Shown: positions 26,986 through 36,849, numbered from the stretch's first letter. The stretch: 64,000 bases of DNA from RUG100 sp050953425 (GCA_050953425.1 JBMNMQ010000007.1:754387-818386); one strand, 5' to 3'. Translations and numbers: made by a program. Notes: generated by a model from the letters alone, not told the origin.

Positions 26986-29762
26986 AGGAATTTTTATCAA
27001 GTCGATATCGTCAGCTGCTGGCTGTTTTCCTCGTTCTGGCCGTGATTCTGCTCGTGCGTCTGCTGATCGTGACAACGTTCGAGCATGCCACCTGGAGCAG
27101 GACGGCCGAGGACAATTCCACCAAGACGATCTATACGACGGCGCCCCGCGGCGATATCTTTGACCGCAACGGCAAGCTGCTGGCCGGCAGCAAGCAGAGC
27201 TTTACGGTCAAGATTTCCGCCGGCACGCAGAGCGATACTGAACTCAACAACACGATTTCCCGCCTGCTCGCCGTCCTGAACAGCAACCACGATCAGCTCG
27301 AGGATGATTTCCCGATCCGTGTCAGCGGCGGAAAATATTCATATACCTACGACGCTGAGATTACCAAATGGCTGAAGCAGTATCATCTGCCGGCCGGCAC
27401 CTCGGCCGAGGATGCGTTCAATTCCCTGCGTCAGAAGCTCGGCATCGATTCCTCGCTGGACCGCTACGAGGCGCAGGCGGAGATGCAGAACAACCACGGC
27501 ATCTATCCGCCGATTTCCGTCGATACGATGCAGTACACCTATGAAACGGAAAAGAACAATTTCCTCGAACAGTACTTTCCCGATCTCAAGGATTCCGAGC
27601 GCAGCCGTCTGACGGCAAAGCAGGCTTTTGAAGGCATCCGCAGGAACATGAAGATCAGCAGCGCCCTTTCGACGACGCAGGCGCGCCGCATCATGGTGGT
27701 GCGCTATGCGATCGATTCCCTCGGTTACAGCAAATACAAGGCGGCGACGGTAGCGAAGAAGGTTTCGCAGAAGACCGTCATGCAGCTGGAGGAGGGATCC
27801 GACAATCTGACCGGCGTGCAGGTTGTTTCCGAAACCAACCGCTACTACCCGAACAAGAACACCGCTGCCCACATCCTCGGCTATCTGGGGAAAATCGATG
27901 AATCGCAGCTGGCCAGCTATGAAAAGAAGGGCTATTCCAGCGAGGATATGATCGGCCAGGAGGGCATTGAGGAAAAATACGAGAGCGATCTGAAAGGAAA
28001 GAACGGCGCCACCAAGGTGCAGGTCAACGCTTCCGGTCAGACGGAAAAGGTGCTCAGCCGCTCCAAGGCCAAAAAGGGCAAGGACGTCTATCTGACGATT
28101 GACCTCGATCTCCAGAAAGCCGCCGAGGAGGGACTTTCCAAGACGATCAACGCGATGCGGTATGGCGGCTACGTGTCGAGCAAATACGGCTCGTCGCCGA
28201 TCACGGAGGCGGCGCCGAACGCCAAGAGCGGGTCCGTCGTCGCCATCGATGTCAAGACCGGCGAAGTGCTGGCGCTCGCCAACTATCCGGATTACGATCC
28301 CAATCTCTTCGCCGAGGGCATCAGCTCCGACGACTGGAGCAAGCTGCAGAGCGACAACCCGCGCGATCCGCTGGCGGCGACGCCGCTCTACAACATGGCG
28401 ACGCTGAGTACCGTGCAGCCCGGTTCGACGTTCAAGCCGGTGACCGCGACGGCCGGTCTGCAGTGCGGGCTGAATCCGGACGAGTACCGCGTCGACGCCG
28501 GTGCGATCAAGCTCGGCGGGCGCACCTTTGCCTGCGTTTCGTGGAATCTCAGCAACGGCACCAAGACCCATGGCTCGCTGAACATGTACCGCGCCATCGG
28601 CGTGTCCTGCAACTATTATTTCTACGATGTGGCCACCAACAAGGACTGGGCCAGCGGCGGCACGCTCGGCTATACCAAGAAGATGACCTACAAGACCATC
28701 ACCGACTATGCGGAGCAGTACGGTCTGGGCAAATCTACCGGCATTCAGCTCGATGAAGCGGTGGTTTCGGTGCCGTCGGAGAAAAAGAAGGTGGCGGCGC
28801 TGAAGACCCAGCTGTCCAATGAACTTTACGCCGGTGCGGAGGAATATTTCCGCAGCGATGTGGCGCACAACAACAAGGTGCTGAAGCGCGACGTGGAGGC
28901 GCTGACCGCGCTGCTCGACGAGGAGAAGCTCGACTATAACGAACTGTACAACACGACGCTGACGCGCTGCGGCATCCGCCGCAACAAACGCGAAAAGCTG
29001 GCCACGCGCATCTATTCCGACTACTATCCGCAGGCCAGATGGACGACCGGCGATACCTTCAACCTCTGCATCGGCCAGGGCGACAACTCCTATACGCCGC
29101 TGCAGATCTGCAACTATATCGCCACCCTCGGCAACAACGGTACGCATCATCAGGTCAGCATTGTTCGCGGCGTGCAGGGCAAGGGACAGACGAAGAGCGG
29201 CAGGGTGACGCAGGTGAAAGTTGACGACAAGAACTACTTCTCCCAGATCCGCCGCGGCATGCGCTATGTGGCTTCCAGCGAAGAGAGCAGCGTCTCGAAG
29301 ATCTTCAAGGATCTTCCCGTCAAGGTAGCGGCGAAGACCGGTACCGCGGAGCGCGCCGGCAAGGTCAATCCGAAGTCGGAAGTCACTTATATCAAGCAGC
29401 ATCTCAGCTCCTTCAATGCGAATCTTACCTGGTCGCAGGTAAATAAGGAGATGAAGCAGCTGATGAAGACCTATCCGTCGATCTATGAGAGCGAGGACAC
29501 CGCAGTGCGGCGGGCCGTCATCAATCTCAGCCACGGCAAGGTGACCACCGATGATCTGGATCGCTACAAGAGCGATTACGACAACTTCGCCTGGGTTGTC
29601 GCGATGGCGCCGGCCGATAACCCGAAGATCGCGGTCTGCGCGATGGTGCCGCAGGGGTCGACGGCGGCCAACGCGGCGCCGATCGTCAAGGAAGTACTGG
29701 GCTGCTACTTCAAGTCGACGCGGCAGTACACAAAACTCGACAACAGTTCGAAAATGCAGTGA
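26982..29762 (+). CDS. mrdA: Class B penicillin-binding protein 2 (elongation transpeptidase)
   Basis: PBP2 cross-links peptidoglycan during cell elongation together with RodA. The 926-residue product has one N-terminal membrane helix (12-30), the PBP dimerisation domain with a large insert, and the transpeptidase motifs S482-TFK, S542-CN and K785-TG. It is much longer than the E. coli PBP2 (633 residues). The SxN-to-KTG distance is 241 residues, because about 80 extra, mostly charged helical residues follow GIQLDEAVVSVPSEKK. A further insert of about 50 follows the KTG motif. It starts in an ATGA overlap with mreD. Confidence 0.93.
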   Translation: MKEFLSSRYRQLLAVFLVLAVILLVRLLIVTTFEHATWSRTAEDNSTKTIYTTAPRGDIFDRNGKLLAGSKQSFTVKISAGTQSDTELNNTISRLLAVLNSNHDQLEDDFPIRVSGGKYSYTYDAEITKWLKQYHLPAGTSAEDAFNSLRQKLGIDSSLDRYEAQAEMQNNHGIYPPISVDTMQYTYETEKNNFLEQYFPDLKDSERSRLTAKQAFEGIRRNMKISSALSTTQARRIMVVRYAIDSLGYSKYKAATVAKKVSQKTVMQLEEGSDNLTGVQVVSETNRYYPNKNTAAHILGYLGKIDESQLASYEKKGYSSEDMIGQEGIEEKYESDLKGKNGATKVQVNASGQTEKVLSRSKAKKGKDVYLTIDLDLQKAAEEGLSKTINAMRYGGYVSSKYGSSPITEAAPNAKSGSVVAIDVKTGEVLALANYPDYDPNLFAEGISSDDWSKLQSDNPRDPLAATPLYNMATLSTVQPGSTFKPVTATAGLQCGLNPDEYRVDAGAIKLGGRTFACVSWNLSNGTKTHGSLNMYRAIGVSCNYYFYDVATNKDWASGGTLGYTKKMTYKTITDYAEQYGLGKSTGIQLDEAVVSVPSEKKKVAALKTQLSNELYAGAEEYFRSDVAHNNKVLKRDVEALTALLDEEKLDYNELYNTTLTRCGIRRNKREKLATRIYSDYYPQARWTTGDTFNLCIGQGDNSYTPLQICNYIATLGNNGTHHQVSIVRGVQGKGQTKSGRVTQVKVDDKNYFSQIRRGMRYVASSEESSVSKIFKDLPVKVAAKTGTAERAGKVNPKSEVTYIKQHLSSFNANLTWSQVNKEMKQLMKTYPSIYESEDTAVRRAVINLSHGKVTTDDLDRYKSDYDNFAWVVAMAPADNPKIAVCAMVPQGSTAANAAPIVKEVLGCYFKSTRQYTKLDNSSKMQ

Positions 29763-29814
29763 ACAGAGAATGGAGCGCTCGGCCGGAGGCGGAGCGCAGA
29801 GGAGGTGAATCGCG

Positions 29815-30585
29815 GTGGGAAAAGTCATTGTGATTACGTCCGGCAAGGGCGGTACAGGCAAGACGTTTTTCACGGCCAATATGGGCGCGCTGCTGGCGCT
29901 GCGCGGCAAGAAGACAGTCCTGCTCGATATGGATATGGGGCTGCGCAATCTTGATCTCTATCTCGGGCTCGAGAACAATGTCGTCTACAATGTCATGGAT
30001 GTGCTCTCGGGCATGTGCCGCATCCGCCAGGCACTGATCCGCGACCGGCGCTTTGCCGATCTCTGTCTGATTTCGGCTTCGCCGACGCGCGATGACCGCG
30101 ACATCACGCCGCTGCATATGGAAATTCTCTGTGAAAAGCTGCAGAAGCGCTTTGACTACATCCTCATCGATTCACCGGCCGGCCTCGGCGACGGTCTGAC
30201 GCTGGCGGCCGCAGCCGCCGATCAGGCGGTGCTGCTCAGCGAGGCGGAGATCGCCTCGGTACGGGACGCCGACTGCGTCGACCGGATGCTGCTGGAGATG
30301 GGTCTCAGCAACCGCTGCTGCGTCTTCAACAAGGTGCACGGAGAACTGGTGGCGCTGGGCGCGATGCCGGGACTGCGGGCCGTTTCCCGCGGCCTGCGCA
30401 TGCGCATCGCCGGCGCGATTCAGTACGACGAAAACATCTATCTGGCGACCAATCACGGCATTCCGATCGTGCTCAAGCAGGACACCTATATCCGGCGCAA
30501 CCTTTCGCGCATTCTCGACCGCATCCTCGCCAATCCCGACGATCCGCTGAGCCTGCGGCGCCGCGACCTGGCAATATCGACATAA
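29815..30585 (+). CDS. minD: MinD/ParA-like division-site ATPase
   Basis: The 256-residue product is a deviant-Walker ATPase (SGKGGTGKT, with signature K11 and K16), followed by DMDMGLRNLDLYLGLE and IDSPAGL, which are typical of MinD. It should bind the membrane with ATP and place the division site. The usual MinD C-terminal amphipathic helix is not obvious: the C terminus reads RRRDLAIST. There is no minC before it and no minE or divIVA after it, although many Clostridia have minCDE at this spot. The start is GTG after GAGGAGGTG. Confidence 0.88.
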   Translation: MGKVIVITSGKGGTGKTFFTANMGALLALRGKKTVLLDMDMGLRNLDLYLGLENNVVYNVMDVLSGMCRIRQALIRDRRFADLCLISASPTRDDRDITPLHMEILCEKLQKRFDYILIDSPAGLGDGLTLAAAAADQAVLLSEAEIASVRDADCVDRMLLEMGLSNRCCVFNKVHGELVALGAMPGLRAVSRGLRMRIAGAIQYDENIYLATNHGIPIVLKQDTYIRRNLSRILDRILANPDDPLSLRRRDLAIST

Positions 30586-30615
30586 GAACGGCGGCACTGT
30601 GCCGTAGAAAAATCA

Positions 30616-30648
30616 GAGCTGCGATCCCGGGCGGGATGGCAGCTTTTT
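30616..30648 (+). terminator. Terminator after minD
   Basis: AGCTGC.ATCCC pairs with GGGAT.GGCAGCT and is followed by five T. It closes the radC-mreBCD-pbp2-minD transcript. Confidence 0.82.
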
Positions 30649-30696
30649 CGATGCGCGAAAAATCCGAATGATCTGCTGCGGCGAATGCGCGGGGAC

Positions 30697-31806
30697 TCAG
30701 AACTGCACGCCGCGGCTGCGGATGGCGACGTTGGCCACCAGGCCGACGGCGATCATATTGGCCAGTACCGAGGATCCGCCGTAGCTGATGAACGGCAGGG
30801 TGATGCCGGTGCAGGGCATGATGCCCATCGTCATGCCGATGTTTTCAAAGATCTGAAAGACAAACATGGCGACGACGCCGATGACGATCAGCTTGCCGTA
30901 GATGTCCTTGCAGGAGTGCGCGATTTTCATGATCGTCCAGATGAACCAGACGTAGATGGCGATCAGCACCGCGCCGCCGATGAAGCCGAGTTCCTCGACC
31001 AGTACCGAAAAGACAAAGTCCGAATTGCGCACCGGCAGAAAATCGAGATCCTTCTGCGTGCCCCGGAACAGTCCCTTGCCCGTCAGTCCGCCGGAGCCGA
31101 TGGCGATCTTTGACTGCCAGACGTTCCAGTTGCTGCCGATCGAGAGGTTGTCGGGATGGAGAAAGGCGTCGATGCGCTCCTTCTGGTAGTCCGCCATAAA
31201 ATGGTAGGCGACGGGGACGCAGACCGCGACCAGGCCGCAGCATTTGGCGAAGAGCGCGCCGTCGATGCCGGCGACAAAGAGCATCACCACCCAGATGACC
31301 ATGAAAACAAGGGCACTGCCGAGATCCTGGATCAGGACGATGCCGATGAACGGCAGCGCGTAGAGCAGGGCCCTGACGACGGCCGCAAACGAGTAGAGCT
31401 TGTCCTTGTTGCGCTTGAGGTAGATGCCCATCAGCAGAATGAAGGTGATCTTGACGATTTCGGAGGGCTGGAAGGTTGTAAAGCCGAGCGTAATCCAGGA
31501 GCGGGCGCCGTTCATTTCCACGCCCAGTCCGGGCACGTACACCAGCAGCAGAAAGATCAGCGAGCCGATATAGAGCTGCTTTTCCACATCCTGAAAGACT
31601 TCGTAATCCATGTTCGCGAGGACGACGACGCAGAGGTATCCGAGCACGTAGGCGGCGCTCTGAATCAGCACGGTTTTGTCCGTCAGATGCACGCCGTCGT
31701 CGTAGGACGTCGAGATCATCATCAGGATGCTGATTCCCGCCATGGCCAGGGGCAGCAGCAGCAGAGGCCGCGGCGTTCCCCGGAAAAGATTTGCAAAATA
31801 CTTCAT
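30697..31806 (-). CDS. rodA: RodA, elongation-specific peptidoglycan glycosyltransferase
   Basis: This 369-residue polytopic protein belongs to the FtsW/RodA/SpoVE (SEDS) family. It shows GARSWI, FQPSEIVKI, LIQDLGSALVF (catalytic Asp) and the C-terminal PFISYGGSSVLANM. It polymerises lipid II in complex with the class B PBP encoded at 26982-29762. The gene faces the mre cluster and shares a divergent promoter region with rny. Confidence 0.95.
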   Translation of the reverse strand: MKYFANLFRGTPRPLLLLPLAMAGISILMMISTSYDDGVHLTDKTVLIQSAAYVLGYLCVVVLANMDYEVFQDVEKQLYIGSLIFLLLVYVPGLGVEMNGARSWITLGFTTFQPSEIVKITFILLMGIYLKRNKDKLYSFAAVVRALLYALPFIGIVLIQDLGSALVFMVIWVVMLFVAGIDGALFAKCCGLVAVCVPVAYHFMADYQKERIDAFLHPDNLSIGSNWNVWQSKIAIGSGGLTGKGLFRGTQKDLDFLPVRNSDFVFSVLVEELGFIGGAVLIAIYVWFIWTIMKIAHSCKDIYGKLIVIGVVAMFVFQIFENIGMTMGIMPCTGITLPFISYGGSSVLANMIAVGLVANVAIRSRGVQF

Positions 31807-31823
31807 TCTTTGCCTTTCGTTTC

Positions 31824-31874
31824 TTGACAGAAAGCGAACATTGACATTATAATATTCGAGTATGAATATATCAA
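31824..31874. promoter_or_regulatory. Overlapping divergent promoters of rodA and rny
   Basis: Plus strand: TTGACA (31824-31829), 18 bases, TATAAT (31848-31853), toward rny. Minus strand: TTGATA (31869-31874), 17 bases, TATAAT (31846-31851), toward rodA. The two -10 boxes share the palindrome ATTATAAT, so polymerase cannot occupy both at once. Confidence 0.8.
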
Positions 31875-31954
31875 GGTTTTATTACTGGTAATACGAAGAG
31901 CTCTTTTCTTTCAATCATACGAGCAAATAAGATTGAAAGGAGGTGTTTTTATAT

Positions 31955-33499
31955 ATGCCAATTCAGCTGTTAACCGTGATCTTCTGCATTATCGCGGCGC
32001 TGATCGGGCTGCTTGCCGGATACATCATCCGCAAGACGCTCGGTGAGAAAGCCATCGGCAGCGCGGAAACAAAGGCGAGAAATATCGTTCTCGACGCAGA
32101 AAACAAGGCGGAGGCCATCAAGAAGGAAATCGCCGTCGAAGCCAAAGAGGACGCTATTAAATATAAAAACGAAGCGGAAAAGGAAATCAAAGAGAGAAGA
32201 AACGAAGTATCCAAATCCGAGAGGAGAGTAAACCAGAAAGAGGAGAGTGTTGATCGCAAGCTCGAAAACATCGAAAGAAAAGAACAGAGTATTACAGCAA
32301 AGGAACAGAATGTCAACCGCAAACTGAAGAACCTCGATGAGCTCCATCAGCAGCAGGTAGAGGAACTGGAGAAGATTTCCGGCTATACCCGGGATGAGGC
32401 CAAGGACATCCTCCTGCAGCAGGTCGAGAGCGATGTGCGGGCCGACGCCTCGAAGATGATTCGGGACATCGAGACCGAAGCCAGGGACGAGGCGGACAAG
32501 CGGGCCAAGGAAATCATCGTCGGCGCGATCCAGCGCTGTGCTGCGGACCATGTGGCCGAGAGCACGGTATCCGTGGTCAATCTGCCCAACGAAGAGATGA
32601 AGGGCCGCATCATCGGCCGCGAGGGCCGCAATATCCGCACCATCGAGAACCTCACCGGCATCGAACTGATTATCGATGATACACCCGAAGCCGTCATCCT
32701 TTCCGGCTTTGACCCGGTGCGTCGGGAGGTGGCCAGACTGGCGCTGGAAAAGCTGATCGTCGACGGACGCATCCATCCGGCCCGCATCGAGGAAACGGTG
32801 CATAAGGCGGAGAAGGAAGTCAACCAGGCGATCAAGGAAGCCGGCGAACAGGCGACCTTCGACGTCGGCGTGCACAACCTTCACCCGGAACTGGTCAAAC
32901 TGCTGGGCCGCCTGAAATACCGGACGTCCTACGGGCAGAATGTCCTCAAGCATTCCGAGGAAGTGGCCTATCTTGCCGGCCTGATGGCCGGAGAACTGGG
33001 GCTCGACGCCAAACTGGCCAAGAGAGCCGGCCTGCTGCATGATATCGGCAAGGCACTCGACCACGACCGCGAGGGAACGCACGTGGATCTGGGCATGGAG
33101 GTACTGAAAAAGTACGAAGAGCCGCAGGCAGTCATCGACGCGATGGCCGCTCACCACGGCGACTACGAACCCAAGAGTCTCGAAGCGGTGCTGATCGCCG
33201 CGGCCGACGCCCTCTCGGCGGCCCGGCCGGGAGCCCGGCGGGAGACGCTGGAGAGCTATATCAAGCGGCTGGAGTCGCTGGAGGAAATCGCCAATACGAC
33301 ACCGGGCGTCGAACGCTCGTACGCGATCCAGGCGGGACGCGAAATCCGCATCATCGCCGAGCCGGACAAGGTCAAGGACGAAGAGATGCCGATGCTGGCG
33401 CGGGAGATCGCCAAGAAAGTCGAGGACGGCCTCGACTATCCGGGGCAGATCAAGGTCAACATCATTCGCGAAACGCGGGCGGTTGAATACGCAAAGTAA
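31955..33499 (+). CDS. rny: Ribonuclease Y
   Basis: RNase Y is the membrane-anchored endoribonuclease that starts mRNA decay in many Firmicutes. The 514-residue product has an N-terminal membrane helix (5-25), a long coiled-coil (about 40-190), a KH domain (GRIIGREGRNIRTIE) and an HD domain (HDIGKALDHD). I start at ATG 31955; the in-frame GTG at 31943 falls within the AAGGAGGTG ribosome binding site. Length is typical. Confidence 0.96.
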   Translation: MPIQLLTVIFCIIAALIGLLAGYIIRKTLGEKAIGSAETKARNIVLDAENKAEAIKKEIAVEAKEDAIKYKNEAEKEIKERRNEVSKSERRVNQKEESVDRKLENIERKEQSITAKEQNVNRKLKNLDELHQQQVEELEKISGYTRDEAKDILLQQVESDVRADASKMIRDIETEARDEADKRAKEIIVGAIQRCAADHVAESTVSVVNLPNEEMKGRIIGREGRNIRTIENLTGIELIIDDTPEAVILSGFDPVRREVARLALEKLIVDGRIHPARIEETVHKAEKEVNQAIKEAGEQATFDVGVHNLHPELVKLLGRLKYRTSYGQNVLKHSEEVAYLAGLMAGELGLDAKLAKRAGLLHDIGKALDHDREGTHVDLGMEVLKKYEEPQAVIDAMAAHHGDYEPKSLEAVLIAAADALSAARPGARRETLESYIKRLESLEEIANTTPGVERSYAIQAGREIRIIAEPDKVKDEEMPMLAREIAKKVEDGLDYPGQIKVNIIRETRAVEYAK

Positions 33500-33504
33500 C
33501 ACCG

Positions 33505-33533
33505 AAGGGGCGGCAGTGCTGCCCCTTTTCTCT
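33505..33533 (+). terminator. Terminator after rny
   Basis: GGGGC-GGCA with TGC-CCC around a short loop is followed by TTTT just after the rny stop. A palindromic GC-rich stretch follows to 33630. Confidence 0.7.
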
Positions 33534-33647
33534 GCCGTTGCGGCGCCTGCCGGGACGGGCCCGCCCGCGCACGGCCGGAACCGCGCCGGGCGGTCTGCCT
33601 TTCCGCCGGCGGGCGGACCGCCGGGCGGCAGTCAGAAGGAGCAGAAA

Positions 33648-34805
33648 TTGCAGGAACAGAAACAGCAGAAGGAAATCTATCTCGATAACAGCGCCACGAC
33701 GCGGCAGCTCGACAGCGTCACCGCGGCCATGGTGACGATGATGCGGGACAACTACGGCAATCCGTCGTCGCTGCATCACCGCGGGCTGCTGGCCGAGCAG
33801 GCCGTCAAGGAGGCCCGCCGGCAGGCGGCGCAGGCGCTCGGCGTGCGCGGCGGCACACTGGTCTTTACGTCCGGCGGCACCGAGGCCGACAATATGGCGG
33901 TGGCCGGCGTCTGTGCGGCGCGGCGGCGCCTCGGACGACGCATCATCACCACCCGCATCGAGCATCCGGCGGTGCTGGAAGCGTTCCGCCGCATGGAGGA
34001 ACAGGGCTTTGAGACCGTCTATCTTGACGTCGACGGCGACGGCCGCGTCGATCCCGCGCAGCTTGACAGCGTGATGGACGATGAAACGATTCTGATTTCC
34101 GTGATGCAGGTCAACAACGAAGTCGGCACCGTGCAGCCGCTCGACGAGATTGCCGCCGTGCGTCGCAACGCACTGCTGCACAGCGACTGCGTGCAGGGAT
34201 TCGGCCGCCTGCCGCTGCCGGCGCGCGCCGATCTCTGGACCGTCAGCGGTCACAAGATCCATGGGCCCAAGGGCAGCGGCGCTCTCTGCTGGCGCGAAGG
34301 CGTGCGCGTCCTGCCGCTGCTGGTCGGCGGCGGCCAGGAGAACGGCCTGCGCTCGGGCACCGAAAACACGCCGGCGATTGTCGGCTTCGGCGCTGCGGCC
34401 GCTGAGGCGGCGCAGCGTCTGGAGGAAAACAGCGAGCGCATGCGCCGGGTCGGCGAGCATCTGCGCCGCGGCATCCTCGAGGAAATCCCCGACGTGCGCG
34501 TCAACACCCCGGAGAAGGGCAGCGCGCCCGGCATTCTCAACGTTTCGTTTCTGGGCACGCGGGCCGAAGTGCTGCTGCATACCCTCGAGGAGGACGGCAT
34601 CTACGTTTCGACCGGCGCCGCCTGCTCCTCGCATCATAAGGGCGGCAGCCACGTGCTGCGGGCGATGGGCCGGTCGCAGCGGGAACTGGAATCGGCGCTG
34701 CGCTTCAGCCTCAGCGGCGAAAACACCGAGGCCGAGATGGAGGTCGTCGTCGACCGGCTCAAGAACGCGGTCGGACGCTTTCGCCGCCTGGGGCGCTTTC
34801 GCTGA
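33648..34805 (+). CDS. Cysteine desulfurase (NifS/IscS family)
   Basis: The enzyme takes sulfur from cysteine as a persulfide. The 385-residue product shows YLDNSATT, the histidine near TSGGTEADN, the PLP lysine in SGHKIHGPKG and the mobile-loop cysteine in STGAACSSHH. The upstream frame to 33483 is GC-rich low-complexity sequence that overlaps the rny stop and terminator, so I prefer TTG 33648, seven bases after AGAAGGAG. thiI follows 95 bases later; this desulfurase-ThiI pairing points to a sulfur donor for tRNA 4-thiouridine, like NifZ of Bacillus. Confidence 0.92.
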   Translation: MQEQKQQKEIYLDNSATTRQLDSVTAAMVTMMRDNYGNPSSLHHRGLLAEQAVKEARRQAAQALGVRGGTLVFTSGGTEADNMAVAGVCAARRRLGRRIITTRIEHPAVLEAFRRMEEQGFETVYLDVDGDGRVDPAQLDSVMDDETILISVMQVNNEVGTVQPLDEIAAVRRNALLHSDCVQGFGRLPLPARADLWTVSGHKIHGPKGSGALCWREGVRVLPLLVGGGQENGLRSGTENTPAIVGFGAAAAEAAQRLEENSERMRRVGEHLRRGILEEIPDVRVNTPEKGSAPGILNVSFLGTRAEVLLHTLEEDGIYVSTGAACSSHHKGGSHVLRAMGRSQRELESALRFSLSGENTEAEMEVVVDRLKNAVGRFRRLGRFR

Positions 34806-34900
34806 GAACACCCGATGGCGGTCATTGCAGCAAACCCGGAGATCTGCCGGACAACTGCCGCGGATCCGAGGAAGGACAGGACAGGAACGAGGAAGAAGAA

Positions 34901-36145
34901 ATGAACGAAGAACGGAATGGAAACGGCGCACAGGGCGGAAACAGCGCCGACGATCTGAACGCGCGCCGCATTTTTATCGTCCGCTACGGCGAAGTGGCGC
35001 TGAAGGGACAGAACAAGCCGTATTTTGAAAAGATGACGGTCGAGCGCATCCGCAAGCTGGTGCGCCGCCTCGGCGATATCGAGGTGCGCCGCAGTGAGGG
35101 CCTGATCTTCGTCACCGCCGATCCGGCGATCGAACAGGATGCGATCATCCGCGAGATCAGCAAGGTCTTCGGCATCGCCTCGATCAGCCCGGCGGTCGCC
35201 TGCCGCTCCGATCTCGACGACATCGGCTGCGCCGCCGTCGCTTACATGAACCGGCTGATCGAGGAACAGGGCGTGCACACCTTCAAGGTCGAAGCCAAGC
35301 GCGCCGACAAGAACTTCCCGGTCAAATCGCCGGAGATCGCCCGCCGCGTCGGCGCCAGCGTGCTCAAGGGCTGCCGCGTGCTCAAGGTCGATGTCCACGA
35401 TCCCGATGTGCATCTCTTCGTCGACCTGCGCCGCGACGTTACCTACCTCTATCAGCAGAAGATCAAGGGCTTCGGCGGTCTGCCGCTGGGGAGCAACGGC
35501 AGGGGGCTGGTGCTGCTGTCGGGCGGCATCGATTCGCCGGCGGCGGCCTGGATGATGGCGCGCCGGGGCATGCAGATCGAAGCGGTGCACTTTCATTCCT
35601 ACCCGTACACCAGCGAGCGGGCGCGGCAGAAGGTCGAGGAGCTGGCCGGCATCCTCGCCGTCTACTGCAGCCGCTTCCGGATGCACGTCATCAATATGCT
35701 GCCGATTCAGGAACAGATCGTGCAGCACTGCCCGGAAGAGGAGACAACGATTCACCTGCGCCGCTTTATGATGCGCGTGGCCGAGCGTGTCGCGCAGAAG
35801 AGCGGCTGCGATATGCTGATCACCGGCGAGAGCCTAGGGCAGGTGGCCAGCCAGACTTCGGACGCGCTGGTGACGACCGATGCGGTGGTGACGATGCCGG
35901 TGATGCGGCCGCTGATCGCCCTCGATAAGACGGAGATCATCGACATTGCCCGCGAGATCGGCACGTATGAAAAATCGATCGAACCCTACGAGGACTGCTG
36001 CACCGTCTTCCTCCCCAAGCATCCGGTAACGCGGCCGAAGAAGGCACGCATCGAGCGCTCGGAAAGTCGTCTGCCGGTCGAGGAACTGGTGGAAGCGGCG
36101 GTCGAGTCCGACGAGGTCGTGGAAATCTTCCCGCGCCTCGACTGA
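34901..36145 (+). CDS. thiI: tRNA 4-thiouridine synthase ThiI
   Basis: ThiI adenylates U8 of tRNA and inserts sulfur. The 414-residue product has an N-terminal ferredoxin-like plus THUMP region (about 25-190) and a C-terminal PP-loop pyrophosphatase domain with LLSGGIDSPAA. The E. coli rhodanese extension is absent, as in Bacillus, where the partner desulfurase delivers sulfur directly. The first 20 residues are a low-complexity addition. ATG 34901 follows AGGAAGAAG. Confidence 0.95.
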   Translation: MNEERNGNGAQGGNSADDLNARRIFIVRYGEVALKGQNKPYFEKMTVERIRKLVRRLGDIEVRRSEGLIFVTADPAIEQDAIIREISKVFGIASISPAVACRSDLDDIGCAAVAYMNRLIEEQGVHTFKVEAKRADKNFPVKSPEIARRVGASVLKGCRVLKVDVHDPDVHLFVDLRRDVTYLYQQKIKGFGGLPLGSNGRGLVLLSGGIDSPAAAWMMARRGMQIEAVHFHSYPYTSERARQKVEELAGILAVYCSRFRMHVINMLPIQEQIVQHCPEEETTIHLRRFMMRVAERVAQKSGCDMLITGESLGQVASQTSDALVTTDAVVTMPVMRPLIALDKTEIIDIAREIGTYEKSIEPYEDCCTVFLPKHPVTRPKKARIERSESRLPVEELVEAAVESDEVVEIFPRLD

Positions 36146-36172
36146 AGCAGTATCACAGCAGAAGGTGAAATC

Positions 36173-36706
36173 ATGGAAGAAAAATCACAGCGGGAGGCAG
36201 CCGCAGCAGAAGAAAGCAGAATGCGGGAGCAGAACGGCGAGGAACCGATCGGCGGGGAACAGCCCGGCGAGGCGGCGGATCCGCAGACGGCCGCCGACAA
36301 TCTGCGCCGTGCCCGGGAATACTTCGGACACGATCTCTTTGCCACTGCCACCACCGGCGTCGTCATCGAGGCCGCGGCCCGCAACTACGCGCGCTGTTCG
36401 CTGCGTCTCGGGCCGCAGCATAAAAACGCGCTGCAGATGCCGATGGGCGGCGCCCTCTATACGCTGGCGGATTTTGTCTTTGCGATCGCCAGCAATTTCG
36501 ACAACGTGCCGACGGTGACGATGGTCAGCGAGATCCGCTTTCTCACCGTTGCCGGAGGGGATCAGCTGACGGCGGAGTCCGTCTATCTCGGTGAAGAGGG
36601 CCGCGACTGCCGCTACCGCATCGATATTACCGATGCTCCCGGGCATACCGTTGCCGAGGTCAGGATGCGCGGCCGGAGGCGGAGGACGGAGAAAGAAGCG
36701 AAGTGA
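36173..36706 (+). CDS. PaaI-type hotdog-fold thioesterase
   Basis: The C-terminal 130 residues form a hotdog domain of the PaaI/YbgC kind, with NALQMPMGGALYTLADFVFAIA as the long helix region and the TVTMVSEIRFL strand. Family members hydrolyse acyl-CoA thioesters. The first 45 residues are acidic and low-complexity, so the true start could be later, for example near residue 15. It lies 27 bases after thiI. The substrate is unknown; the butyryl-CoA dehydrogenase cluster follows after a promoter. Confidence 0.82.
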   Translation: MEEKSQREAAAAEESRMREQNGEEPIGGEQPGEAADPQTAADNLRRAREYFGHDLFATATTGVVIEAAARNYARCSLRLGPQHKNALQMPMGGALYTLADFVFAIASNFDNVPTVTMVSEIRFLTVAGGDQLTAESVYLGEEGRDCRYRIDITDAPGHTVAEVRMRGRRRRTEKEAK

Positions 36707-36849
36707 AACAAGGCGTGGAAATACTCCGAAAATTCTGCGTATTGCAGGCAAAAAACGGCAGAAAACAGGGCTTTTTTGAGCTTTCGCTTTGATAAGTTTG
36801 CGGTTGTCTTTTTTGTACGAAAAAAAGAACATGAATTCCCAAAAAGGAC

